A stretch of 64,000 bases of DNA, taken from NCBI RefSeq assembly GCF_003112515.1, contig NZ_BEVZ01000004.1, forward strand, positions 434,001 through 498,000, written 5' to 3'. Source of the DNA: Streptomyces fragilis. Lineage in GTDB: Bacteria; Actinomycetota; Actinomycetes; Streptomycetales; Streptomycetaceae. Shown here in pieces: positions 1 through 6,849 of this stretch (position 1 is its first letter; each line of letters begins with the position of its first letter). The notes beneath the pieces were generated by a model. That model did no database searches, was not told where the DNA came from, and saw only the letters and a list, made by a program, of their open reading frames with translations. Both the position numbers and the translations under genes were made by a program.

Positions 1-2
1 CG

Positions 3-440
3 GAGAACGTGATGGAGGCGCCGATCCAGGTCAAGGGCGTCAGCAAGGCGGCCGCCCGTGAGCGGGCGCACCACCTGCTGGAGCGGGTGGGCCTGGGCGA
101 CAAGGCCAGGAACTACCCCGCGCAGCTCTCCGGCGGCCAGCAGCAGCGTGTGGCGATCGCCCGCGCGCTGGCCATGGACCCCAAGCTGATGCTCTTCGAC
201 GAGCCGACCTCGGCGCTCGACCCCGAGCTGGTCGGCGACGTCCTGGACGTCATGCGGGACCTGGCGGAGAGCGGGATGACGATGGTGGTCGTCACCCACG
301 AGATGGGCTTCGCCCGCGAGGTGGGCGACAACCTGGTCTTCATGGACGGCGGCGTGGTCGTGGAGTCCGGCGACCCGCGCGAGGTGCTGACCAACCCGCG
401 GCACGAGCGGACGCAGTCCTTCCTGTCGAAGGTGCTGTGA
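3..440 (+). CDS. Polar amino-acid ABC transporter ATPase (5' truncated)
   Basis: This is the C-terminal part of an ABC-type ATPase; the gene begins before the window. It shows the signature LSGGQQQRVAIARAL, a Walker B segment LMLFDEPTSALD and the switch histidine in VVVTHEMGFA, in the usual order. The Walker A part is missing because of the window edge. The DEPTSALDPELVGDVL and THEMGFAREV wording is typical of the GlnQ/GluA class that powers uptake of glutamate, glutamine or similar amino acids at the membrane. The partner permease and binding protein are not visible here. A strong hairpin at 483-514 follows the stop. Confidence 0.9.
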   Translation, partial: ENVMEAPIQVKGVSKAAARERAHHLLERVGLGDKARNYPAQLSGGQQQRVAIARALAMDPKLMLFDEPTSALDPELVGDVLDVMRDLAESGMTMVVVTHEMGFAREVGDNLVFMDGGVVVESGDPREVLTNPRHERTQSFLSKVL

Positions 441-482
441 CGCCGCCCGGCACGGGCGCCTGCGTCGGTTGAGGACGCCCGG

Positions 483-514
483 AGGGGCGGTGCGGGGGAA
501 CCCGCACCGCCCCT
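483..514 (+). terminator. Rho-independent type hairpin after ABC ATPase gene
   Basis: A 14-bp perfect stem (483-496 with 501-514, loop ggaa) lies 43 bases after the stop codon and is followed by a short T-containing stretch. It probably ends the transporter transcript. Confidence 0.75.
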
Positions 515-608
515 TCGCTTTTCCGTCCCGCGAGGTAATACCTTGTACTCGCGATCGGCCATTACCGCCGGACGCGCGAGACCACAGAGCCCCGCGTAAG
601 GACGACAA

Positions 609-1247
609 GTGGAACTGGCCTATTACTCGGATTACGCCGTCCGTCTGGTCAACAGCGAGGAGCCGGCCCGGGGCAAGGACGAGCTGACGTCGGTGGACGC
701 CGTCCGGGACCTGTTCGGCGGCAACCGCAGCGCGGCCAGGCGGGCCACCGACGCCGACGTCACCCGCCTGAGGTCGGTGCGCGGCCGGCTGCGGTCGGTC
801 TTCGAGGCGGCCGCCTCGGGCGACGAGACGCTCGCGGTCGACCTGCTGAACTCGCTGCTCCTGGAGTTCCCGGTGAGCCCGCAGATCTCCGGCCACGACC
901 ACCGCGACGAGGACGGCCGCCCGCTCTGGCACCTGCACCTGGCCGACCATCCGTCCAACGCGACGGCCGGTTACGCGGCCATCGCCGCCATGGGGCTGGC
1001 CTTCCACCTCACCGAGTACGGGGTGAACCGGCTGGGCCTGTGCGAGGCGGCGCCGTGCCGCAACGCCTTCCTGGACACCTCCACCAACCGCTCCCGCCGC
1101 TACTGCTCCGACCGCTGCGCCACCCGGGCCAACGTGGCCGCCTACCGGGCCCGCAAGCGCCTGGAGGCGGCCTCGCCGGGCCGGGCGCCGAGCACCGGCC
1201 GCACCGAGGAGAGCGCCCAGCCCAGCAGCGCGGGCACCGACCGCTGA
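609..1247 (+). CDS. CGNR zinc finger / ABATE-domain regulator
   Basis: A 212-residue protein starting at GTG with the purine-rich stretch taagga just upstream. The N-terminal two thirds fit the ABATE (stress-induced regulator) domain and the C-terminus (about residues 145-185) holds the CGNR zinc finger: LCEAAPCRNAFLDTS followed by RRYCSDRCATRANVAAYR, giving four cysteines. Such proteins are cytoplasmic putative DNA-binding regulators; targets cannot be told from sequence. Its last 106 bases overlap the end of the convergent sodX gene, so the two 3' ends share coding DNA on opposite strands. Confidence 0.85.
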   Translation: MELAYYSDYAVRLVNSEEPARGKDELTSVDAVRDLFGGNRSAARRATDADVTRLRSVRGRLRSVFEAAASGDETLAVDLLNSLLLEFPVSPQISGHDHRDEDGRPLWHLHLADHPSNATAGYAAIAAMGLAFHLTEYGVNRLGLCEAAPCRNAFLDTSTNRSRRYCSDRCATRANVAAYRARKRLEAASPGRAPSTGRTEESAQPSSAGTDR

Positions 1248-1588
1248 CCGGCCGGGCGCGGACGCACCCGCAGCAGCACCCGGGCCAGCACCAGGTCCGG
1301 CGGGACGACGCCGTAGTCGGTGCTGTCCCCGCCCGCGAAGGCGTTGTCCCCGAGCACCCACCAGCCGCCGTCGCGGCGCTCCGCGGCCCGCTTCACCACC
1401 AGCAGGTCCTGCTGGAACGGGTGGCGCAGCACCACCACGTCCCCGGGCCGCACCCGAGCCCCGTAGCGCACCACCAGGCGGTCGCCGTGGCGCAGCGTGG
1501 GCACCATCGACGGCCCGGTGACCTCGGCCAGGCCGAAGGGCAGCAGGGGCCCGTCCTGCCCGCCTTCCCTCGGCGGCTGTTCCGTCAT
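1142..1588 (-). CDS. sodX: NiSOD maturation protease SodX (S26 signal-peptidase-like)
   Basis: A 148-residue S26-type serine peptidase. The catalytic serine is in EVTGPSMVPTL (near residue 25) and the general-base lysine lies in LLVVKRAAER, with the conserved box GDNAFAGGDSTDYG after it. There is no obvious N-terminal membrane anchor, as is usual for this subfamily. The start ATG at 1588 has the ribosome site aggagg seven bases upstream, and an in-frame extension further upstream was discarded. SodX removes the NiSOD leader so that the nickel hook can form. It is divergent from sodN, and the 144-bp gap presumably carries both promoters. Confidence 0.9.
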   Translation of the reverse strand: MTEQPPREGGQDGPLLPFGLAEVTGPSMVPTLRHGDRLVVRYGARVRPGDVVVLRHPFQQDLLVVKRAAERRDGGWWVLGDNAFAGGDSTDYGVVPPDLVLARVLLRVRPRPAGQRSVPALLGWALSSVRPVLGARPGEAASRRLRAR

Positions 1589-1732
1589 GCCCGTTCCTCC
1601 TAGTCCGACTCCTCCGGGAGTCCCGGTCCCGCCCCGTACTTTTGCCGTACGCCCCAGGGGGCACCCGCGATTTCCCGGGGCCCACGGAGTAATGTCCCAC
1701 CTGAGAAGACGATCACGAGGAAGGATTGCTGC

Positions 1733-2128
1733 ATGCTTTCCCGCCTGTTTGCCCGTAGCGTCAAGGTCAGCGCCCACTGCGACCTGCCCTGCGGTGTGTA
1801 CGACCCGGCCCAGGCCCGCATCGAGGCCGAGTCGGTCAAGGCCACGCAGGAGAAGATGCAGGCCAACGACGACCCGCACTTCCAGACGCGCGCCACCATC
1901 ATCAAGGAGCAGCGCGCCGAGATTGCCAAGCACCACGTCTCGGTGCTCTGGAGCGACTACTTCAAGGCTCCGCACTTCGAGAAGTACCCGCAGCTGCACC
2001 AGCTGGTCAACGACGCGCTGAAGGCCCTCTCGGCCGCCAAGGCGTCGACCGACCCGGCGACCGGCCAGAAGGCTCTGGACCTGATCGCCGAGATCGACAA
2101 GATTTTCTGGGAGACCAAGAAGGCTTGA
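1733..2128 (+). CDS. sodN: Nickel superoxide dismutase precursor
   Basis: A 131-residue precursor of the cytoplasmic nickel superoxide dismutase that converts superoxide to hydrogen peroxide and oxygen. Residues 1-14 form the leader; cleavage before His15 yields the nickel hook HCDLPCGVY, in which the new N-terminal His and two Cys bind nickel. Mature length is 117, as in the known family. The rest is the expected four-helix bundle. The ribosome site aggaagga lies before the ATG. The last codons (ETKKA stop) are duplicated 4.6 kb downstream at 6717-6736, which suggests that a mobile element integrated at this 3' end. Confidence 0.95.
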   Translation: MLSRLFARSVKVSAHCDLPCGVYDPAQARIEAESVKATQEKMQANDDPHFQTRATIIKEQRAEIAKHHVSVLWSDYFKAPHFEKYPQLHQLVNDALKALSAAKASTDPATGQKALDLIAEIDKIFWETKKA

Positions 2129-2131
2129 TCT
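2112..2131 (+). repeat. Left att-like direct repeat (sodN 3' end)
   Basis: The bases agaccaagaaggcttgatct at the end of sodN match 6717-6736 at 18 of 20 positions. I read the pair as attL and attR of an integrated element. The gene stays intact because the repeat restores its final codons. The two differences are transitions. Confidence 0.6.
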
Positions 2132-2328
2132 GCCTATAGGTAGCCTGACCTGCACGTTCGCGGGTCGCGCCACCTAGCTTGTCCGCACCCGGTCCGCAGT
2201 CCGCCGAGAACGGCGTCCATGACGGCCCGGGTGCGGCTTTCTTCCCCCGGCCAAAGGTGCGCGGAGATCTGCGACCTGCTGACGGCCGACGCCCGTCCGA
2301 GGACCGTCCCCACCTGCTTGACATCTGC

Positions 2329-2356
2329 CGGTGAGCGGCGTCGACGCCGCTCACCG
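2329..2356. repeat. 28-bp perfect palindrome
   Basis: A perfect palindrome with centre gtcgac (arms 2329-2342 and 2343-2356). It overlaps the stop codon of the small minus-strand frame that ends at 2351. It could be a terminator for that frame or an operator. No U-tract follows on either strand. Confidence 0.6.
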
Positions 2357-2689
2357 CCAGTGGAAGCTTCGTGGCGTGCGCGCCACGGTGACCGGGCTGG
2401 GAAGGCCGGCGAGGGCGCCGGGCGCGATGTCGAGGCCGAGTCGGAACAGGTCCCTGCGGTCCTGACGGAACCGCTGGATGAACTTTCCGTCGCCGCAGCC
2501 GGCAACGACGTACGACTGGTCGTCTCGATCCGCGCTGCGATAGAGGCTGATCGCCGTCTCCGTGCTGACGACGGCCCGCTGGCCGTGCCCCTGCTCACCT
2601 GCGGACAGGAGGGGCATTCCGGCACACGCGAACTGTTTGGCCGCGGGGCGGTCGAGGAATTTCAGTACCTCGTCCCGACCCGAGATCAC
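2351..2689 (-). CDS. Hypothetical protein, possibly decayed
   Basis: A 112-residue frame starting at GTG. The first 75 residues (for example DEVLKFLDRPAAKQF and SYVVAGCGDGKF) look like ordinary protein with mixed residue types. The tail is rich in Arg, Pro and Ser and looks out of frame. No family is recognised and the ribosome site is weak. The codon bias is poorer than in neighbouring core genes. It may be the first half of a frameshifted gene in the island. Confidence 0.3.
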   Translation of the reverse strand: MISGRDEVLKFLDRPAAKQFACAGMPLLSAGEQGHGQRAVVSTETAISLYRSADRDDQSYVVAGCGDGKFIQRFRQDRRDLFRLGLDIAPGALAGLPSPVTVARTPRSFHWR

Positions 2690-2705
2690 CTCGCGCGACC
2701 ATTCG

Positions 2706-3340
2706 TCATTCGACTACGACGACAGCGAGAACAGATCGAAGGATCACCGCCGCGACCTCCGACAGCTGGGGCTGAGGGAGCGGTCGGGCCCCGGAAAGTG
2801 CGCCTGGCCGCCTTCGGTCGGGCCGATAGGGGCGCCCCAGCGCCCCACACCGCCGGCCGTCAGGGAAGCGCCTCATTAGCGCCAGTCGGTTGGCCATGGC
2901 GAAAGCCAGTGAGTGCACGAGCGAGGTGACGATGTGATGGGCACCGCTGGTCTGGGTGCTGACGACCAACACGATGCGTTTGGGCGGGATGGCGGGATGT
3001 GCCGAGCCAGACGTCCTCAGCGCGGGTGGAGGGCATTGGAGGAAACTGTGCTTGGCGAGGAGGTTGGCACACGCCTCGGCTGACTGTGCCTGCGGCGACG
3101 AGTGCGACGTGTTGGAGGCGGGAGTTGATCTCGCGGAGTTGGGCGGTGCGGTCAGTCAATGGGAGGGCACGCTCATGAGGGGGTGCGGTGATCAGGCGGC
3201 CGAGTACGAGCGGAAGAAATGGCGAGGGCCGGAGGGCAGGGGTACCCGCACCTCGACGACCTCTCCGTACGCGACGCGCTGGCGACACCATCCGCTCGTG
3301 CATAAAGGACACCACCGCTATCGCGACGCCGCAGCCCTCC
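2706..3340 (-). pseudogene. Decayed minus-strand gene remnant
   Basis: Two different minus-strand frames give protein-like segments that appear to join by a frameshift near 3060-3120: LTDRTAQLREINSRLQHV in one, and KRIVLVVSTQTSGAHHIV followed by SLAFAMANRLALMRRF in the other. No single frame is convincing from end to end and no family was recognised. It stops short of the IS630 element that begins at 3357. The call rests on reading the translations only. Confidence 0.25.
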
Positions 3341-3356
3341 GGTCGCCGAGTACCTA

Positions 3357-3381
3357 CTGCACTTGAATGAGTGATGTCGGG
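3357..3381 (+). repeat. Left terminal inverted repeat of IS630 element
   Basis: It begins ctgcacttgaatgag and ends gtgatgtcggg, and pairs with 5026-5050 read on the other strand at 23 of 25 positions. The outside dinucleotide is TA. The possible start codons of the passenger gene (GTG 3371, ATG 3374) lie inside this repeat. Confidence 0.8.
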
Positions 3382-3913
3382 CAGGCGAGGTCTGCTGCTG
3401 ATCAGCCAAGATCTGGGAGTGACGAAGCACGAAGCGGAACTGGTCGCCATGTTGCGCGAGCTCGATGATCCGGAGTGGTTGGAGCGACCCCGGGACTACG
3501 ACCGGGGGAAGGTTGGCGCGTTGTTCAACGGCCTCGTGGCGCGTCTCAAGGACGACTTCGCCACGCAGTGTGTCAGTGAGCGGGACACTCAGGATTCCAG
3601 TGAGTACGGGCGGGTCACAGTGCCGGCAGATGCGACTGCATGCGGAACCCGGATCGTCGTCTGCGTCAGCAAATTCGGCTCCTTGGCGCTGGTCTGCGCC
3701 GAGAATCCTGGCGCCTTCCTCGGCACCGGGGAAGCCCAAGCAGAGGGTGAGTTGGACGCTGCGGATCTTGACAATGTCTGCAGGACATTGGCCGACCTTG
3801 GGTATGTGATCGTGCCCGAGGAACTACTGGAACGCGACTACGCCGGGCCGAGCCAGCTGCCCTGGCATGTCCAGCGACCCACCTGGTGGCACCGCTTCTT
3901 CGGAATCTTCTGA
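3371..3913 (+). CDS. IS passenger gene, hypothetical protein
   Basis: A 180-residue protein of unknown function. It has no signal peptide and no clear membrane segment. The core is folded-looking (GRVTVPADATACGTRIVVCV, then DLGYVIVPEELL) and the end is aromatic (PTWWHRFFGIF). GTG 3371 and ATG 3374 both lie in the terminal repeat without a ribosome site; GTG 3419 and ATG 3449 are other possible starts, and the conserved-looking part begins near LDDPEWLERPRDYD. The 3' end overlaps the convergent transposase by 90 bases. Codon use is weaker in G/C third positions than in core genes, which suggests transfer. The size and acidic character would suit an immunity-type protein, but that is a guess. 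Confidence 0.7.
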   Translation: MMSGRRGLLLISQDLGVTKHEAELVAMLRELDDPEWLERPRDYDRGKVGALFNGLVARLKDDFATQCVSERDTQDSSEYGRVTVPADATACGTRIVVCVSKFGSLALVCAENPGAFLGTGEAQAEGELDAADLDNVCRTLADLGYVIVPEELLERDYAGPSQLPWHVQRPTWWHRFFGIF

Positions 3914-4980
3914 CGACTGCGAGGCGAGGGACAGGCCGGTGCCGGCGAGGCAGCCGTCGACCACGTCGGGCCGGTACTGGATCTGCTTGAGCTTGCGCTT
4001 GACAGCTCGCGTGACCTGGAAGAGATCGGCGGCGGCCAAGTTGCCGACCTCCCGTTTGACCAAGGACCAGATGCCTTCCTGCGGGTTGAGGTCGGGTGCG
4101 TAGGTGGGCAGCTGGAACACGGTCAGCCAGTCGGAGTTCTTCTCGATGAACTCCCGCATGCCCTTGGTGAGGTGGAGGCGGACGTTGTCCCAGACCAGCA
4201 CGATCGGGCCGCCGAGCTGGATCCGGGCCCTCACCAGCAGGCGGGAGAAGTCCTTCCAGCCGAACCCCTTCGGCTCGTCCTTGCGGCCCCTGTGCTCGCG
4301 CAGTCCGTAGATCAGCCTCGATCGGAACCCCGGCTTGAAGCAGCACATGCCCGCCATGGACAGACGGCCGCTTCCCCGGCTGCGGACCCTCACCACCGGA
4401 GTACTGCCGATGCGGCCCCAGGTCCTGGCCCGCGGCGGTGTCAGCGACTGTCCAGCCTCATCCTCGAAGGCGATCCACGCGCCCCGGGCCGCCGCCTGTC
4501 TTTTACCTGCGGCCAGACCTCCTTCTTCCACAATTCGACCGCCTCGTCGTCCCGCTCGATCGCCTGCCGGGCGGGCTGCTGCCAGGACCAGCCGTGCCGC
4601 TTCAGCAGCAGCCAGGTGCCCTCGACCGTGTACGAGACGTGGAACAACCGCCCGATCAGCGTTTTGACCCTGGCCAGCGTCCACCGCTGGTCAGGCCACC
4701 CGTGGGCAAGCGGACCCCGCTCCAGCTCCCGCTCCAGGCGTTCCATCTGGGCCGGCCCCAGCCTCGGACGGCCCGGCGAGCCCATCGAGAACAGCCCGGC
4801 CTCACCGCGCTCGCGCCACGACCTGCGCCAACGCTCCACCGACCGTTGCGACACCCACAACGCGGCAGCGATGTCCTTGTTCTTCTGCCCGCGCTCGAAG
4901 CGTTCCACGGCCTGAAGCCGAACACGCTCCCGCGCGGCCCTCCCGGCGTCGGTCAGACCGCCGCCCTGCGCGTACCTCAC
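3824..4980 (-). CDS. IS630-family transposase (two frames, -1 shift)
   Basis: The first frame runs from GTG 4980 to 4441 and carries the helix-turn-helix part (KNKDIAAALWVSQRSVERW). The second frame, open to 3824, carries the DDE catalytic part: Asp in AFEDEAGQS, Asp in VLVWDNVRLH and Glu in NPQEGIWSLVK. The frames join by a -1 shift at the four A residues (plus-strand tttt, 4501-4504): reading aaa then aga gives VWPQVK-RQAAARGAWI, continuous with the family pattern. It may be programmed frameshifting or a mutation. The protein cuts and joins the element ends. Beyond the usual end at GLAGTGLSL-like residues it reads on about 35 codons into the passenger gene. Confidence 0.85.
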
Positions 4981-5025
4981 CCACCCAGACCTACCGGACC
5001 CGACACTCAACCGGCAGGCGAATGA

Positions 5026-5050
5026 CCCGACATCACCCATTCAAGTTCAG
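5026..5050 (-). repeat. Right terminal inverted repeat of IS630 element
   Basis: Read on the minus strand it begins ctgaacttgaatggg and ends gtgatgtcggg, matching 3357-3381 at 23 of 25 positions. TA follows at 5051-5052. An ATG at 5040 lies inside the repeat, but the family-like transposase start is the GTG at 4980. Confidence 0.8.
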
Positions 5051-5052
5051 TA

Positions 5053-5371
5053 GCCTCGCATTTTGTCAAGGCGACCTTCCCTGCGGTTGATTAGAAATGC
5101 CGAGAGTGCTCCCGACTCGAAGGCCTAGGCATCGACTCTCGCAGGGAGCGATCCATGCCTGAGAGATTTGCTATCCGAACCCCCGCATACCTGGACCGCT
5201 TCCAGGGATGACGACTTGCCCATCGATGCCCTTAGTTGACCCATTCAAGCCACATGTGCACTTTCTCATGCAAGCACACCAGAGAAAACCCTAAACAACG
5301 CTTGCACGTCTTGATCAAGTCAACTAATGTCAACGAAACAGCGCATCTCTAATACCGATACGGACAGCCAC
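5053..5371. other. Gene-free low-GC stretch in island
   Basis: No convincing gene. A frame of only 18 codons starts at ATG 5155 behind agggagcgatcc and ends at 5211; it is too short to support. A short inverted repeat (cgagagt near 5101, actctcg near 5136) surrounds part of it. The stretch is visibly AT-richer than its surroundings and should include the promoter of the small secreted protein gene. Confidence 0.5.
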
Positions 5372-5761
5372 ATGATCAAGCGTCTTACTACCGGGGCAGT
5401 TGCCGCCGCCGCATCCATGACGGCAGTCGTTGCTCTCAGCACGCCCGCCAGCGCCACGATCACTACGTTTTGCAACGCCCCATACTCTTACACTCCTGGC
5501 TGCTTTTACTCTGATGGGGATATTTTCGAGGTTCAGGACCTTCGAAAGGACGGGAAGCGTGCGGTCCTTCAGTGGCTCACCGACTACGGGCGCACTGGCG
5601 AATGTCATGATTCGGACGGCGCCAACAATCCCCCCACAAGGTGCAACGAAGATCTTGCAGAGGGTCACACCGTAATGTTTTGGACCGCTATTCGAGATGG
5701 CGCCAACGGGGCTAACGAATTCGAGAGTGAAGTGACGGTCGCCTACGTTTCTGGACGCTAA
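5372..5761 (+). CDS. Small secreted four-cysteine protein
   Basis: A 129-residue precursor from ATG 5372; an in-frame ATG at 5327 would place 15 polar residues before the signal peptide and was rejected. Residues 1-28 (MIKRLTTGAVAAAASMTAVV, then ALSTPASA) form a Sec signal peptide with an AxA cleavage site. The mature part of about 100 residues has four cysteines (FCNAP, PGCFYS, ECHDS, TRCNED), enough for two disulfides, and ends in a beta-rich segment (EFESEVTVAYVSGR). No family was recognised. It sits alone in the island with low-GC codon use, so it was probably acquired by transfer. It would act outside the cell. Confidence 0.75.
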   Translation: MIKRLTTGAVAAAASMTAVVALSTPASATITTFCNAPYSYTPGCFYSDGDIFEVQDLRKDGKRAVLQWLTDYGRTGECHDSDGANNPPTRCNEDLAEGHTVMFWTAIRDGANGANEFESEVTVAYVSGR

Positions 5762-5900
5762 CTTCTGCAGGCAACCCTCACGACCGTACCGCAGTTTCTA
5801 TTTCTCTTGACGGCGCCGACGGAGTCGGGGGCCCGTTTTAGCATCATAGGCGGGTCGCAGGAGGTGGGCATAATGAAGGCTCTAACCCGAAGGGTTTCTC
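5762..5900. other. Gene-free gap after secreted protein gene
   Basis: Nothing recognisable is seen here beyond a short GC-rich half palindrome. It separates the secreted protein gene from the transposase remnant. Confidence 0.4.
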
Positions 5901-6296
5901 TCACAGGGGCGGGTCGATCCGCTGGTCACCGAGAGTTGGTCCATAACCGGTGCTGGGCCAGGTGAAGTCCGGCGGCAGCCGGTGGTCGTGCTGTCCGGCA
6001 ATTACACACAGGCGGAGTCGAAGACGCCACGTTCGAAGAGGCGGGTCTCGCCGGTCACAGCGAGCATCGGTACCCAGGCCAGCACGTCCAAGGGCGATCC
6101 GCGCGATCTCCAGCGAGATGCGGTCCTCTGGCCAGTGCTGTGGAGGCAGGTTGCGCAGACCGGTAGCGGGCGGCCCTGATCCGGACCCCGCGCAGGCCCG
6201 CGGCCAGTGACGGAGCTCGAGCTCCGCGATCGGCCACCCCGCCATGTTGGTGCCGAAGCAGGACAGACGCAGGCCGTGCGCGTCCGTGAGTCTCAA
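5901..6296 (-). pseudogene. IS1380-type transposase C-terminal remnant
   Basis: The minus strand encodes AGWPIAELELRHWPRAC, TGLRNLPPQHWPEDRISLEI and, after a one-base shift near 6085, DVLAWVPMLAVTGETRLFE. These blocks follow the order of the C-terminal region of IS1380-family transposases (ELELRHR, then TGLRNLPL, then LTAWMQMLALTG). The N-terminal catalytic part is absent and the frame is broken, so it is dead. Confidence 0.6.
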
Positions 6297-6469
6297 CTGG
6301 GCTCCGGGCGGGACCGTTCCTTGTGGACGTCAGTAGCAATCCCCCCCGAACCCATGGAACGCTGTGACGGTGAGACAGCGGGAACTGGGAAGGTCCTCCC
6401 TGGCCCGGCAGCCTGCGGATAGCCGTTGTCGGAGTCTGCGCGTCCTAGTGCCATCACGTCGGCACCTGG

Positions 6470-6696
6470 GCCGCGGTGGAAACGTCGAGTAGGCGCACAC
6501 CCCCGCAAACAACTCCTTGGCTCAACCGTACTGAGGCCCAGTTCACCGCCCTGCGCTACGTTCTCGACGGCACCGACCACGCCAGCCACGAGGGGAGGTA
6601 CACGGCAGCATGATCCACCGCTACATCATCTGGCGACACCGCCACGCCGACGACCGACACCTACACGCCGGCGTCGACAGAGCGAGCGTCGCCTGA
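6470..6696 (+). pseudogene. IS630-type transposase C-terminal remnant
   Basis: The plus strand reads WLNRTEAQFTALRYVLDGTD and then, after a small deletion and frame change near 6600, MIHRYIIWRHRHADDRHL and RASVA with a stop at 6694-6696. This is the usual C-terminal ending of another IS630-type DDE transposase (WLNRIEAQFTALRYF, then IRRYIxWRNxHA). Only the tail remains. It is a different subfamily from the element at 3357-5050. Confidence 0.6.
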
Positions 6697-6716
6697 TGCA
6701 GGCAGTACTAGCTAGA

Positions 6717-6736
6717 AGACCAAGAAGGCCTGACCT
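6717..6736 (+). repeat. Right att-like direct repeat (sodN 3' end copy)
   Basis: agaccaagaaggcctgacct matches 2112-2131 at 18 of 20 positions. This copy carries GCC for the final Ala, the expected core codon, and is followed at once by a strong hairpin, so it looks like the original sodN end. Confidence 0.6.
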
Positions 6737-6749
6737 TCCCGCCTCCACC

Positions 6750-6786
6750 GGAAGGGGCCCGGCTCGTCATGAGCCGGGCCCCTTCC
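6750..6786. terminator. Strong hairpin, probable original sodN terminator
   Basis: A 16-bp perfect stem (6750-6765 with 6771-6786, loop gtcat). It lies 14 bases after the right copy of the sodN end and 63 bases before the end of the convergent nagB gene, so it could serve both. Confidence 0.75.
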
Positions 6787-6849
6787 CGTTGCCCCGCGGC
6801 CGGTGTCACGGGCTTCCGCGGCCGGTGTCCCCGGGCCGCGACGGCCGGG

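Larger units (their letters stand above)
3357..5050 (-). mobile_element. IS630-family element with passenger gene
   Basis: A 1694-bp element. The ends are 25-bp inverted repeats (3357-3381 and 5026-5050) that differ at two positions and share acttgaatg and gtgatgtcggg. Both ends are flanked by TA (3355-3356 and 5051-5052), the target that IS630 elements duplicate. It holds a two-frame transposase on the minus strand and, unusually, an extra plus-strand gene of 543 bases. An IS630 element with only a transposase would be about 1.1-1.2 kb, so the excess length is the passenger. The transposase catalytic residues are present, so it may be recent. Confidence 0.8.
2129..6716. mobile_element. Putative integrated island at sodN 3' end
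   Basis: A stretch of about 4.6 kb bounded by 20-bp direct repeats. By eye it is lower in GC and weaker in third-position bias than both flanks. It holds decayed genes, one IS630-family element with a passenger, a small secreted protein and at least two transposase remnants. No integrase, excisionase or replication gene was found inside, so it would be a deleted remnant rather than a working integrative element. The flanking gene order (sodN end, hairpin, nagB) would be seamless without it. Confidence 0.6.

Noticed and set aside
2219..2929. A 236-codon plus-strand frame in the island
   Set aside because: Residue composition is shadow-like and the opposite strand gives more protein-like segments.
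5155..5211. An 18-codon frame with a fair ribosome site in the island
   Set aside because: Too short, no similarity to anything I recognise and no conserved context.
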